64,000 bases of DNA, taken from assembly GCF_900114645.1 (NCBI RefSeq), contig NZ_FOTR01000010.1:121280-185279 (forward strand). Direction: 5' to 3'. This DNA is from Gracilibacillus orientalis (GTDB taxonomy: Bacteria; Bacillota; Bacilli; Bacillales; Amphibacillaceae). A model generated the notes under the pieces. It ran no database searches. It had not been told where the DNA came from and saw only the letters and a program-made list of their open reading frames with translations. Position 1 is the first letter of the stretch. Each line of letters opens with the position of its first letter. A program made the translations under genes and the position numbers. Shown in pieces: positions 53,987 to 63,625 of this stretch.

Positions 53987-55711
53987 ATGCAATGGAATTG
54001 GTTAGACAAAAGCTTACGTACTAAAATGCTCGTTATGTTTGTTCTATTAACAGTCTTTCCATTAATTTTAATCGGATTAATAACTTATATAAAATCTTCT
54101 AATATTGTTTCAGAACGAGCATACAGCTTGGCACAAATTAAAACTAGTCAAATAACGAGAGAAATCGATGTCCTTTTTCAGGATATTCATCGTTTTAATG
54201 AGATAGGAAAACAGCATAGTACCGTTCAATTCCTGCTACACCAAGAAGAAACTTACGATGAAGCCAAAGAAATTCTAAGTTTATTTGATTTTTACCAAAA
54301 AAGCTATTTATCAGGTGAAGATGTTTTTGACATTCAAATTATGAATTTAGAAGGTAAAACAATTAGCAATAACAAAGGTGTTTATCAACGAAACGATATG
54401 GAAATAGAGGAAGGGTTTGCAGAAGATCCAACACAATCAAAAATGGAAATAATCTATCGAAATGGTTTCCCTACTCTAGTGATAACAAATGCTATTGTTT
54501 GGGATATAACGGATTCTGTGATCGGCATGTTGAAAATAACGATTGATGTTTCCGCGATCACTTCGGTGCTGGATGATGTCAATTTAACTGAGAGCAGTTC
54601 CTTTTTTATTACATCGACCGAACGGGATATCTTTTTTCAAAAAACACAACGTACTTCTGCGGACAATGTTTATTTCGATTTGGAACGCATTTCTGAAAAG
54701 GAACAGGGCTATTACACAGAAAATGGCACATTTTATGTATATGAAACATCTAAAATGACAGATTGGAAAGTGATCGGTCAAGCACCAATCCGCGAAATCA
54801 TGAAGGATAGTAATGACATTCGTACCTTAATCTTTTTAACAGTAATCAGCAGTATTATTTTCATTATCGGACTTTATATGTTTATCTCTAACAAGTTAAT
54901 ATTACCAATCCGTATATTAAAAACCAAAATGACACAGGCTGCCGACGGAAATCTTAAAGCAAAAGTAAATCCAGTTGGTGAAGATGAAATTGCAACCTTA
55001 GGCCATAGTTTCAACCAAATGATTTCAAAAATAAAATCGCTTCTAGATCTAAGTATTGAAGAGCAAAAAAAACTGAAAGCAGCAGAATTTCGTACCATGC
55101 AAGCACAAATTAACCCGCATTTTTTATATAACACACTAGATACCATCGTCTGGTTAGCTGAAACAGAAGAACATGAATCTGTAATTGAACTGACAAAAGC
55201 TTTATCTCAATATAGTAGAATCTCTCTCAACAAAGGTAAAGACTGGATTACAATTGCAGATGAAATGTCCCATATTGATAGTTATTTATATATTCAAAAG
55301 ACAAGATATGAAGACATTTTAGATGTAGCTGTTGATGTGGACCAAGAGCTTTACCGTTATCATATTTTAAAGCTATTATTACAACCAATAGTGGAAAATG
55401 CCATTTATCATGGTATTAAAAATAAACGTGGCATGGGATTTTTACGGATAAACGGATCATTAGAAGGTGAAGATAGGATTCATTTTGAGGTTATCGATAA
55501 TGGTATTGGAATGGGTGAAGCGCGATTACAAAAGTTGAGAAATCACTTAATCTCTGGCGAAGTAGTTCCAGATTCCAAAAACGGATTTGGACTTATTAAC
55601 GTACAACAACGAATACAATTATATTACGGAAAAGAGTATGGATTAAAAATAAATAGTTGGAAAGGCTCTGGTACAAGAATAACGATAACAATTCCAAAAA
55701 GGGGCGAGTAA
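53987..55711 (+). CDS. YesM-family sensor histidine kinase
   Basis: 574 residues: membrane segment about 12-34, extracellular Cache-like domain (about 35-285), second segment about 286-306, HAMP (about 307-360), His_kinase/LytS-type box QAQINPHFLYNTLDTIVW with His378, and a HATPase domain (LLLQPIVENAIYHGI, DNGIGMG, GFGLINVQQRIQLYYG). YesM/YesN pairs control polysaccharide-utilisation genes in Bacillaceae. Located between a HAMP protein and its response regulator. Confidence 0.94.
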   Translation: MQWNWLDKSLRTKMLVMFVLLTVFPLILIGLITYIKSSNIVSERAYSLAQIKTSQITREIDVLFQDIHRFNEIGKQHSTVQFLLHQEETYDEAKEILSLFDFYQKSYLSGEDVFDIQIMNLEGKTISNNKGVYQRNDMEIEEGFAEDPTQSKMEIIYRNGFPTLVITNAIVWDITDSVIGMLKITIDVSAITSVLDDVNLTESSSFFITSTERDIFFQKTQRTSADNVYFDLERISEKEQGYYTENGTFYVYETSKMTDWKVIGQAPIREIMKDSNDIRTLIFLTVISSIIFIIGLYMFISNKLILPIRILKTKMTQAADGNLKAKVNPVGEDEIATLGHSFNQMISKIKSLLDLSIEEQKKLKAAEFRTMQAQINPHFLYNTLDTIVWLAETEEHESVIELTKALSQYSRISLNKGKDWITIADEMSHIDSYLYIQKTRYEDILDVAVDVDQELYRYHILKLLLQPIVENAIYHGIKNKRGMGFLRINGSLEGEDRIHFEVIDNGIGMGEARLQKLRNHLISGEVVPDSKNGFGLINVQQRIQLYYGKEYGLKINSWKGSGTRITITIPKRGE

Positions 55712-55713
55712 CA

Positions 55714-57219
55714 TTGACAAAAGTATTTTTAGTTGATGATGAGGCAGTAATCCGACGGGGGATTGCACAAAAAATTGATTGGGAAGACGAGGGACTTATC
55801 TATTGTGGTGATGCATCTGATGGAGAAATGGCATTACCGTTAATTGAAAAACATCAACCAGATATTGTGATTACTGATATTAAAATGCCTTTCATGGATG
55901 GGTTAACTTTATCAAGAATATTAAAAGAAAAAATGCCTCATGTTAAAATCGTTATTTTAAGCGGACATGATGAGTTTGAGTATGCCAGGCAAGCAATACG
56001 AATACAAGTAGAAGAGTATTGTCTGAAACCTGTCAGCAGTCAGGATTTAATATCTATTTTGCGAAAAGTAAAATCAAAAATGAAGACGACAATGAAAGTT
56101 TTTACTAGTATTGAAACAAAGGCAGAGTTATATGAGCAACTTTGCAAAGGTTCATTATCAACAGAGGAAATCACCCACCAAGCTAAAAATCTGCAAGTAG
56201 ATTTAATGGCTAGTTACTACACTGTCCTTGTAATTGAAAAAAAGGAAGAAACGATAAAACAAAAATTAACAAGCTACCAACCCTTACTTTTTGTAAAAGG
56301 AACGAAATGGATCCTAATTTTAAAACATGACTTCGAGCATATGCTACTAAAGCAAATAAAAGAGATAAAACAGATATTAACATCACATGATCAACCGCTT
56401 TTATTCGGATTAGGTTCCATCGAAACACGAACCGAACATATTACTATAGCGTATGAAAATGCGGTAGAATCATATAGCTATAGTCGTGCAATACAATCTT
56501 ATACCTTTTTACAAGATCATCAGGACGTGCATCGGGAGTTAATGCAGTGCTTTGATAGAAGAAAACTCATTCATTTTCTAAAATTCGGGCAGCTAAATCA
56601 ACTGGATACGTTTATTCAAACCTATGCTAGCTTTATTTATAAAAAAAGGGATCTTTCCAATGTATTTCTCTATTATTTTTTGCTAGATTTTACGATTACA
56701 ATCCGACATCATCTTGACGAATCAGAACAGTATGACAACCGTGGTAAAGAAATGATTGAACCATTAGAGAATACGCTTCATCAAGTTCGAACTAAAGAAG
56801 ATATGATCTATTTTATGAAAAAAATGTTACATCCATTATTAGTTCACCATGATAACCATTCCAGTAAATATGGAATGGTTATACAACAAGTGAAACAGAT
56901 TGTTGCTACCCGATTTCATGATTCTAGTTTATCACTTCAGGAGTTTGCAAAAGAAATTAATATTAGTGCTTCCTATCTTAGTAATATTTTCAGTAAAGAA
57001 ATGAACCAGACGATCACGGAATATTTAACAAAAATAAGAATGGACCATGCAAAAGAACTGCTACAAACAACAAACAATAAAACATATGAAATTGCTTATA
57101 AAGTGGGATTCAATGATTCTCATTACTTCTGCCACATATTCAAAAAAGTGACAGGCATGACAACAAAGGAATACAAAAATCATCTAATAGAGACTTTTCC
57201 GAAGACTAGTATCACCTAA
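55714..57219 (+). CDS. YesN-family response regulator with AraC DNA-binding domain
   Basis: 501 residues from a TTG start 2 bases after the kinase stop, with AAGGGG 9 bases upstream; the longer frame into the kinase gene is rejected because the receiver normally begins at MTKVFLVDDEA. Receiver 1-120 with phospho-acceptor Asp55 in DIVITDIKMPFMDG; a linker domain; AraC-type double HTH about 400-500 (SLQEFAKEINISASYLSNIF, YEIAYKVGFNDSHYFCHIFK). Presumed activator of the divergent importer/GH43 operon. Confidence 0.94.
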   Translation: MTKVFLVDDEAVIRRGIAQKIDWEDEGLIYCGDASDGEMALPLIEKHQPDIVITDIKMPFMDGLTLSRILKEKMPHVKIVILSGHDEFEYARQAIRIQVEEYCLKPVSSQDLISILRKVKSKMKTTMKVFTSIETKAELYEQLCKGSLSTEEITHQAKNLQVDLMASYYTVLVIEKKEETIKQKLTSYQPLLFVKGTKWILILKHDFEHMLLKQIKEIKQILTSHDQPLLFGLGSIETRTEHITIAYENAVESYSYSRAIQSYTFLQDHQDVHRELMQCFDRRKLIHFLKFGQLNQLDTFIQTYASFIYKKRDLSNVFLYYFLLDFTITIRHHLDESEQYDNRGKEMIEPLENTLHQVRTKEDMIYFMKKMLHPLLVHHDNHSSKYGMVIQQVKQIVATRFHDSSLSLQEFAKEINISASYLSNIFSKEMNQTITEYLTKIRMDHAKELLQTTNNKTYEIAYKVGFNDSHYFCHIFKKVTGMTTKEYKNHLIETFPKTSIT

Positions 57220-57233
57220 AAAGAGGGATAGAC

Positions 57234-58181
57234 ATGAGAAAATGGATTTTTATCATAATCAGTATTAGTATTTTTAGTAGTATTTTTATTTTATTTTCTG
57301 GAACAAATCCTCCCGTATTGCAAGAAGAAACTAGACAGGATGAGGAACAACTACCTTCAAATCATACATTTGCCATTATTTATCCAGTCGCACATCCTTT
57401 TTTTGAAATGGTAACAGAAACAGCTCGTGAATACGCATCTGACCTTGGCATTAGCTTGATTATCGATGCACCGAAAATCGCTTCTGCTGAAGATCAGGCG
57501 AAAATTCTTCAAACATATATCGAACAACAGGTTGATGGAATTGCAATCGGAGCAACAGATCCAGAAACGATAACTCCCATCATTAATCAGGCGGTAGAGC
57601 AAGGAATACCTATAGTTTGTTTTGATACTGATGCACCGAACAGTAATCGATATACCTATATTGGAACAGATAATTATTTAGCTGGCCTACATTTAGGCGA
57701 AACTGTGGCAAAGCAATTAGAGTATAAAGGAGAATTAATTGTAAGTAGTGGATTACAATCGATGGAAAATTTACGACTCCGAATAGAAGGTCTAAAAGCT
57801 GTCGTCGATCGATACCCTAATTTATCGATAAAAACAACTGCCTATAGTAACGGAACAGCACCTGATACATTAACAAAGATTGAAGAATTGGTAGATCATC
57901 ACCCTGATTTTGATGGTTTTGTTGGAATAGATTCACTGGCAGGACCTGCTGCCATTACTGTATGGAAAGCACATGGCTTTGATAAAACAGCTGTTACATT
58001 TGATAACTTACCTATTATTCTGGAAGGAGTGAAGAATGGACAAATCACAAGCACTATCTCGCAAAATCAAGGCAAATGGGGAGAACTCATCGTCAAACGA
58101 TTATTTGAATTAATCAATGGAGAAACAGTTAACGAAAGAGAATATACTGAAACGGTAGAGGTTGATACCATTCAAAAGTGA
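57234..58181 (+). CDS. Membrane-tethered sugar-binding sensor protein (RbsB/XylFII-like)
   Basis: 315 residues. One N-terminal hydrophobic helix (about 4-20) without a lipobox Cys, so it is a signal anchor or cleaved, followed by a type 1 periplasmic-binding fold: FAIIYPVAHPFFEMVTETAR, IEQQVDGIAIGATDPETI, GIPIVCFDTDAPNSNRYTYIGTDNYLAG, and a hinge near NGQITSTISQNQGKWG. Being cotranscribed with a YesM/YesN pair and not with a permease, it probably presents sugar to the kinase, as XylFII does for LytS in Clostridium. Starts 14 bases after the regulator gene. Confidence 0.9.
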   Translation: MRKWIFIIISISIFSSIFILFSGTNPPVLQEETRQDEEQLPSNHTFAIIYPVAHPFFEMVTETAREYASDLGISLIIDAPKIASAEDQAKILQTYIEQQVDGIAIGATDPETITPIINQAVEQGIPIVCFDTDAPNSNRYTYIGTDNYLAGLHLGETVAKQLEYKGELIVSSGLQSMENLRLRIEGLKAVVDRYPNLSIKTTAYSNGTAPDTLTKIEELVDHHPDFDGFVGIDSLAGPAAITVWKAHGFDKTAVTFDNLPIILEGVKNGQITSTISQNQGKWGELIVKRLFELINGETVNEREYTETVEVDTIQK

Positions 58182-58332
58182 ACTGTACTTTATACAACTT
58201 TCTCGACACTTTCATCATAAGAAAGACCAAACACGAACCAGCCGATCTAGCTCTATTTTTCTGATTCAACGTAGGAACAAACTGCGATGTAAAGGAAACA
58301 TGATTGTTATTGCATGTTATTATTTCTTAGAC

Positions 58333-58363
58333 AAAAAACTGCTTCTCCATTAGAGAAGCAGTT
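58333..58363 (-). terminator. Terminator of the second sugar ABC operon
   Basis: AACTGCTTCTC (58337-58347) pairs perfectly with GAGAAGCAGTT (58353-58363), 5-nt loop; the minus strand continues TTTTTTG. It overlaps the stop of the YesL-like gene. No plus-strand terminator for the sensing operon is obvious in 58182-58332. Confidence 0.92.
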
Positions 58364-58994
58364 ACCGATAACGATATTTTAATAAACACCGGTCTAAAAA
58401 GTCTTGTGGTAATTTTTTGACAGCTCGTTGCCATATATTAATGTGAATAAAGGCAAAAAGGCTTACACCTATGATAATAGCGATCGGAAAATACAGCCCC
58501 ACAATCGCAAAAACAGCACCAATACCTCCAATTAGCAAGATATCAGGCAATATGGTAATCGAAGCAATCCAAGCATGCTTCCATAACTTCATCCCTTTTA
58601 AATGAGAAGTTACGATTAATGGAATCATCGCTATTACGGTAAATAGGAAAACACTTGCTGCAAACAACCATATTACTTGCATAGAAAAGTGCAGGAATCC
58701 AGTTAATGTCGGAATAATGCTCGCATTCATAAATAGAATAATTGCAATTACACCTACATTAACTCCCAAAAATAACGTTTTTCGAAAATGCATTTTAAAA
58801 GAATGAAAGAACGTCTTCCATATCCCTATATCGATGCCATTTTTCGACCATTCCAACACAACGGCATACATGGCAACAGTTGCGGGAATTACCGTAATAA
58901 TCCCTAATGAGAAGAAAAACCATAATAACTGCAATGTCACAAACGAAGCAAATACATGTAAAATACGAAACAGCATTGGTTCAGTTTGGTTCAT
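58362..58994 (-). CDS. YesL-like (DUF624) membrane protein
   Basis: 210 residues, about five membrane segments, with LLWFFFSLGIITVIPATVAMYAVV and a KMHFRKTLFLG segment typical of DUF624/YesL proteins, which nearly always sit next to carbohydrate ABC transporter genes. Molecular role unknown. The ATG at 58994 follows GGGTGATGAG; an ATG 12 bases upstream is the alternative. A TATAAT about 50 bases before it may give it a separate promoter. Confidence 0.88.
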   Translation of the reverse strand: MNQTEPMLFRILHVFASFVTLQLLWFFFSLGIITVIPATVAMYAVVLEWSKNGIDIGIWKTFFHSFKMHFRKTLFLGVNVGVIAIILFMNASIIPTLTGFLHFSMQVIWLFAASVFLFTVIAMIPLIVTSHLKGMKLWKHAWIASITILPDILLIGGIGAVFAIVGLYFPIAIIIGVSLFAFIHINIWQRAVKKLPQDFLDRCLLKYRYR

Positions 58995-59090
58995 CTCATC
59001 ACCCATTTCTCATGATATTATTTTAGAATATTGTGTTAACATTATAGCCCTTTTCTAAAATAATAAACGTATCTTATGAGAATTAAGCGA

Positions 59091-60101
59091 TTAAATTTCA
59101 CCCGAATCTCTTATAATTAATTCAGGGTCAACCAATACAGATTTTTGTACCTTTCTCTCATTAATTAAATCGTGCAGGATATTGGCTGCTAGTCTACCTA
59201 TTTTTACTTGATCCTGTTTGACTGTTGCCAAAGCAGGATCACTATATCTGCAAGCCTCAATGTCATCACACCCGACAATTTTTATGTCCTTAGGCACTGA
59301 TAACCCCGCCTCTTTAATCGCTTTCAATGCTCCTAATGCCATCATATCAGAAACCGCATAGACCGCATCTGGTAAACCTTCCTCCTGCAGAATTTCTTTC
59401 ATTTTTTCATAGCCGCTTTCTTCAAAGTAGTTCCCATATTTAATCCATTCATCTCGAAGATCCATACCAAAATCTTGCATCGATTGAACAAATGACGCTT
59501 TACGCACATTAGATATAATGGAATCTTCTTGCCCACCAATAAATGCTAATTTTCGGATGCCATTCAAATAAAAATATTCAACCACTTGTCTGGATATTTT
59601 ATAATTATTGGTCGTCACATAACTGGAATTCTCTCCGGACAATTCTAAATCGACAGCAACAGTTGGAATATCACTTTGGTCTAATTGATATATTGCTTCC
59701 TCGATATGCTCCCCTGCTATGATTAAACAGCCATCTAATTGAAAATGTTTTGCTCGTGCTACATAGTCCTCTTTCCCAACATTAAACGCTTGATTCGAGA
59801 AAACGAGAATATCATAACCGAGTTGTCCTACTGTATTTTTAAAGGCATTAATAACCTGATTAAAAAAAGGATGGTTAAATTCTACATGTACTTCCCCTGC
59901 ATAAATAAGTCCAATCATATTCGATTTTTTGGTTGCTAGAGCTTTTGCTGAAAAACTTGGTTGATAGCCTGTATCTTCTATAACCTTCTTTACCTTTTGA
60001 ATCGTATTTGGGCTAATACTGCCAGTTTGGTTAATTACTTTTGAAACAGTTCCTGGTGAAACCCCTGCCATTTTTGCTATTTCTCGTATCGTCAACTTCA
60101 T
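59091..60101 (-). CDS. LacI-family transcriptional regulator
   Basis: 336 residues: LacI HTH and hinge (MKLTIREIAKMAGVSPGTVSKVINQTG...FSAKALATKKSNMIGLIY), then a sugar-binding core (DGCLIIAGEHIEEAI, DIKIVGCDDIEACRYSDPALATVKQDQVKIG). It lies within the binding-protein/permease gene set and most likely represses it, with operator candidates at 60121-60134 or 63499-63510. Confidence 0.94.
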   Translation of the reverse strand: MKLTIREIAKMAGVSPGTVSKVINQTGSISPNTIQKVKKVIEDTGYQPSFSAKALATKKSNMIGLIYAGEVHVEFNHPFFNQVINAFKNTVGQLGYDILVFSNQAFNVGKEDYVARAKHFQLDGCLIIAGEHIEEAIYQLDQSDIPTVAVDLELSGENSSYVTTNNYKISRQVVEYFYLNGIRKLAFIGGQEDSIISNVRKASFVQSMQDFGMDLRDEWIKYGNYFEESGYEKMKEILQEEGLPDAVYAVSDMMALGALKAIKEAGLSVPKDIKIVGCDDIEACRYSDPALATVKQDQVKIGRLAANILHDLINERKVQKSVLVDPELIIRDSGEI

Positions 60102-60120
60102 GATTTTATCCCTCTGCCTC

Positions 60121-60134
60121 TTTAACTAGTTAAA
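60121..60134. promoter_or_regulatory. Perfect 14-bp palindrome upstream of the LacI-family gene
   Basis: TTTAACTAGTTAAA, 20 bases before the regulator ATG, in the 68-bp gap after the second permease gene. Possible autoregulatory operator. Confidence 0.5.
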
Positions 60135-60169
60135 ATGTCCAAACAATCAAAACATTTCCTACTCTATTT

Positions 60170-61024
60170 TTAGCTTTTTACTGCCCCTTCTGTCAAGCTA
60201 GAAATAAATAATCGGTTCAATAATAAGAAAATAATGATTAATGGAACGGTTGCCCAAAATGTTCCTGACATAATCATACCATTATCCCGGACATAATTAT
60301 CAATCAGACCACGTAAGGCAACCTGGATCGTATAAGAGGATTCTTCCCGTAACACGACTAATGGCCAGAGGAAATCATTCCAAATATACATAAAACGTAT
60401 AATCGCCAGTGTTGCAAAAGCTGGAATAATTACGGGTATTGCGATGTTCCAATATACCCGAAAGTTGGTACAGCCATCTATTTTTGCTGCGTCTACCAAT
60501 TCATCCGGTACATTACTGCTAATATATTGACGCATCCAGAAGATACCAAACGCATCAATTAATCCCGGAAAAATAATCGCTTTTAAATCATTTAACCAAT
60601 CTAGTTTAGTTACGATAATATATTGTGGAATTAAACCTAATTGTGGTGGAATCATCATAGTTACCAGGATCGCAATAAACAAGAAATTTTTTCCTTTAAA
60701 CTTTAACTTAGCAAATGCAAACCCTGCTAAAGAGCATAAAAACAATACCCCAATTGTCGTGATCGTCGAAACCAGCAAAGAATTCCACATCGCGCCAAAA
60801 AAATCGATCGTGTTTATAACATTTTTGAAATTCGCCACCAATTCCGCACCAGGAATAAAGGCAGGTGGCACACTGTTGATTACACTATTATGATTCGTCG
60901 CCATTACAAACATCCAATAAAAAGGAAAGATGGAAAGAATAGCGGCTACAGCTAAGATTAAATAGATAAAACCTTTCTCCATGGTATTTTTTGTTTTCAT
61001 CGAAGCTTGTGTACTCACATTCAT
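60170..61024 (-). CDS. Sugar ABC transporter permease (MalG/MsmG type)
   Basis: 284 residues, six membrane segments, with the EAA loop ELVDAAKIDGCTNFRVYWNIAIPVIIPA that contacts the ATPase. Belongs to the CUT1 class of oligosaccharide importers. Starts 5 bases after the first permease stop. Confidence 0.94.
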   Translation of the reverse strand: MNVSTQASMKTKNTMEKGFIYLILAVAAILSIFPFYWMFVMATNHNSVINSVPPAFIPGAELVANFKNVINTIDFFGAMWNSLLVSTITTIGVLFLCSLAGFAFAKLKFKGKNFLFIAILVTMMIPPQLGLIPQYIIVTKLDWLNDLKAIIFPGLIDAFGIFWMRQYISSNVPDELVDAAKIDGCTNFRVYWNIAIPVIIPAFATLAIIRFMYIWNDFLWPLVVLREESSYTIQVALRGLIDNYVRDNGMIMSGTFWATVPLIIIFLLLNRLFISSLTEGAVKS

Positions 61025-61029
61025 TCCTC

Positions 61030-61947
61030 CTAACGTCCAATCCGATTTGCTACAAAGACATTTATACTTGAAATAATAATAATAATCACGAATAAGATAA
61101 TGGCCGCTGCGGATGCAGGTCCGAATGCAAGGTTCGCAAATGCTTCACGATATAAATAAAGCACTACTGTTATACCTTCTTCGCGATACGAACGTCCAAT
61201 ATAAATTAACGGTTCAGTAAATAGTTGCAATGCACCAATGGTTGATGTGAAAACAGTTAAAATGATGATCGGTCGTAGCATCGGTATGGTAACATATTGA
61301 ATCTTTTGTCTTACTGTTGCACCATCAATATCAGATGCTTCGTACAATTCGTTGGGAATTCCTTGCAAACCTGCTAAGTAAATGATCGTGTTATAGCCAA
61401 CCCATCTCCAGAAAACCATTGTTGATATAGCAAGCTTCACACCCCATTCAGAAGTTGTCCAGCTGAGTGGATCAACACCAAACCAACCTATGATTATATT
61501 CATCAAACCAAAATCCTGGCTGTTGAACATGACACCAAACACAATGGCAACAGCAACAGTTGATGTTACATAGGGCATAAATATCGAAACACGGAAGATG
61601 CTTTTCATTTTAATGAGAGCGGAATTCAGCGCATATGCTAATATAATTCCTAAAATTAATTGTGGTATCGTACCCAAAACCCACATAATAAGTGTATTAC
61701 TCAGTGATTTCCAAAAGATCGGATCTGTCAAAATCCACTCAAAGTTTTGCAATCCGACATACTCCATTTCCCCAAGGCCATCCCATTTTTGAAAGCCTAA
61801 ATAGAAGCTGAATAGGATCGGAAATAAACCAAAAACAGCAAATAGAATAAAGAATGGAGAAACATATAAGTATGCTGAAAAAGCTTCTTTTCTATCTTCA
61901 TTCCAAAATTTTCTAGTCTTACGAGATTGTGAATCAACATGCTCCAA
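61030..61947 (-). CDS. Sugar ABC transporter permease (MalF/MsmF type)
   Basis: 305 residues, six membrane segments, EAA loop ELYEASDIDGATVRQKIQYVTIPMLRPI. Forms the translocation pore with the MalG-type partner. No ATPase gene is present in the set, as is common for CUT1 systems that share an MsmX-type ATPase encoded elsewhere. Confidence 0.94.
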   Translation of the reverse strand: MEHVDSQSRKTRKFWNEDRKEAFSAYLYVSPFFILFAVFGLFPILFSFYLGFQKWDGLGEMEYVGLQNFEWILTDPIFWKSLSNTLIMWVLGTIPQLILGIILAYALNSALIKMKSIFRVSIFMPYVTSTVAVAIVFGVMFNSQDFGLMNIIIGWFGVDPLSWTTSEWGVKLAISTMVFWRWVGYNTIIYLAGLQGIPNELYEASDIDGATVRQKIQYVTIPMLRPIIILTVFTSTIGALQLFTEPLIYIGRSYREEGITVVLYLYREAFANLAFGPASAAAIILFVIIIIISSINVFVANRIGR

Positions 61948-61980
61948 TGATGGACACTCCTCTCTTCATTTTCCATTAAG

Positions 61981-62018
61981 GGCAAAACGACCAACATATA
62001 ACTATTGGCCGTTTTGCC
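61981..62018 (-). other. Intercistronic hairpin between binding-protein and permease genes
   Basis: GGCAAAACGACCAA (61981-61994) pairs with TTGGCCGTTTTGCC (62005-62018) with one mismatch or G-U pair, 10-nt loop, no T-tract following. Similar in place to the hairpin at 51283-51321 in the other importer operon. Confidence 0.8.
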
Positions 62019-62048
62019 TATTTAAGGGGACAAGCCTTATCTTTATCG

Positions 62049-63380
62049 TTATTGTCTTTCTAATTGTGATTCAATTCGGCTGATCGCAGCATCCCATTCT
62101 TCTTGTGGATCTGCACCTTCAACCGCCACATTGGTAAGAGCTGTTACAATCTCATCATTCACTATGGAGTAATTCACTCCCATGTAAACTGGTTGAACAG
62201 TTTCTGCTGCTTCTGCAAAAATGCGAGCTGTTTCTGCTCCACTGAAATATTCGTCAGTAGTAGCCAAAAATTCCTCGTCTTCATACACTTCTGGTGCAGA
62301 TGGGAATAAACCATTGTTATGGAACGACTTTAATTGGTTTTCAGGTGATACTAACCATTCAATAAAGTCATATGCTTCTTGTGGGTGTTCAGACTCTGCT
62401 GGTATCGTTAAAAATGAGCCACCCCAGTTACCTGCACCTTCGGGAATCGTCGTTAAAGACCAATCACCACCGGAATCAGGCGCATTCCCTTTGACATTGG
62501 CGATCATCCAGGCAGGAGCACCAATTAGAGTTGCATAGCTACCTTCCTCCATTGCACTACCCCACTCTGGTGTCCACAGTGAGTTTTGTCCTACATATCC
62601 GTCTTCAATCATTTGTGTCGTAAAGTCATACGCTTCTTTTACCGTATCTTCTACAATTAATTCATCATCTTCATTAAAATATTGCTGTTCCTGTTGATCA
62701 CGAATCGCATAAAACATTAACTCCGGACTGTCTGTGATCGGTTTCCCTGTTTCATCATATATTTTCTCTGCCGCTTCTCGATAAGAATCCCATGTATCAA
62801 TCTCACCAGCTAATTCTACCGGATCAGTCGGAAGTCCTGCTTCTTCCATTACATCTGTACGATAGAACATCGTAGTCGGTCCAATATCTGTTGGTAATCC
62901 TAATTGGAAGGAGCCATCAACACTCTCTGCTTGTTGCCATTTCCAGTCCAAATACTTATCTTTTATATCTGCTGCACCATAGTCGTTCAGGTTATAAAAT
63001 TGATCATTTGCTTCCATAAATTTCGCTACGTTACTTATCTCAATCATGGAAATATCAGGTGCACCACTACCAGCTGAAATCGAAGTGAATAAGTTATTAT
63101 GCACATCTTCCATTTCACCTTCATTAATATTAATGGTAACATTTGGATTTTCATCCATATATTCATCTACTAAAACATCGTATCCAGCACTACCATATAC
63201 CCAAAAATTTAACTCTATTGCTTCACCACTGGCAGCTTCTCCTTCATCATTCTCTGTTTCTGTTGTTTCGCTATCATTTCCACCATCAGAAGTGTTATCT
63301 CCACTGGTGTCATCATCACTACATGCCACTAGCATCATGAACAAGCTTACGGTTAACACAAGCATTAACCACTTTTTCAT
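62049..63380 (-). CDS. Sugar ABC transporter substrate-binding lipoprotein (MsmE/MalE type)
   Basis: 443 residues from the ATG at 63380 (GGGGG-TTAGG upstream); the earlier ATG at 63395 only adds GVRK. Lipobox LVACSD (Cys20), an acidic Thr/Asp/Glu-rich linker, then a family 1 solute-binding fold: ELNFWVYGSAGYDVLVDEYMDENP, GLPTDIGPTTMFYRTDVMEEAGL, GAGNWGGSFLTIPAESEHPQEAYDFIEWL. Substrate unknown, probably an oligosaccharide. First gene of the operon, behind a large regulatory region. Confidence 0.94.
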   Translation of the reverse strand: MKKWLMLVLTVSLFMMLVACSDDDTSGDNTSDGGNDSETTETENDEGEAASGEAIELNFWVYGSAGYDVLVDEYMDENPNVTININEGEMEDVHNNLFTSISAGSGAPDISMIEISNVAKFMEANDQFYNLNDYGAADIKDKYLDWKWQQAESVDGSFQLGLPTDIGPTTMFYRTDVMEEAGLPTDPVELAGEIDTWDSYREAAEKIYDETGKPITDSPELMFYAIRDQQEQQYFNEDDELIVEDTVKEAYDFTTQMIEDGYVGQNSLWTPEWGSAMEEGSYATLIGAPAWMIANVKGNAPDSGGDWSLTTIPEGAGNWGGSFLTIPAESEHPQEAYDFIEWLVSPENQLKSFHNNGLFPSAPEVYEDEEFLATTDEYFSGAETARIFAEAAETVQPVYMGVNYSIVNDEIVTALTNVAVEGADPQEEWDAAISRIESQLERQ

Positions 63381-63498
63381 TTTCCTAACCCCCATTGAAT
63401 TTTTAATTTTAATATGTTACGAGGTAAAGCTCTAAGGTGTAGCCTCTAGTAGGAAATAAAATACATCATTTATTATGACTGACTAAGTGGACTTATAG

Positions 63499-63510
63499 GA
63501 AACCGGTTTC
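63499..63510. promoter_or_regulatory. LacI-type operator palindrome
   Basis: GAAACCGGTTTC, a perfect 12-bp palindrome with the central CG step usual for LacI-family operators, about 120 bases upstream of the binding-protein gene. Confidence 0.65.
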
Positions 63511-63553
63511 TTCATAGATCTAAAAAAATCCAGCGAACATCTTCTGCAGTAAA

Positions 63554-63567
63554 TGTAATCGCTTTCT
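63554..63567. promoter_or_regulatory. cre-like site
   Basis: TGTAATCGCTTTCT matches the cre consensus at 13 of 14 positions; predicted CcpA repression of the solute-binding operon. Confidence 0.6.
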
Positions 63568-63625
63568 ACAATGATTATATTTCCTTAATATAAAAAAATC
63601 AATACTTTTTTATCTAAGATTAATA

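Noticed and set aside
55657..55713. Longer N-terminus of the YesN regulator
   Set aside because: It lies inside the kinase gene; the receiver domain starts at the TTG at 55714, which has its own ribosome site.
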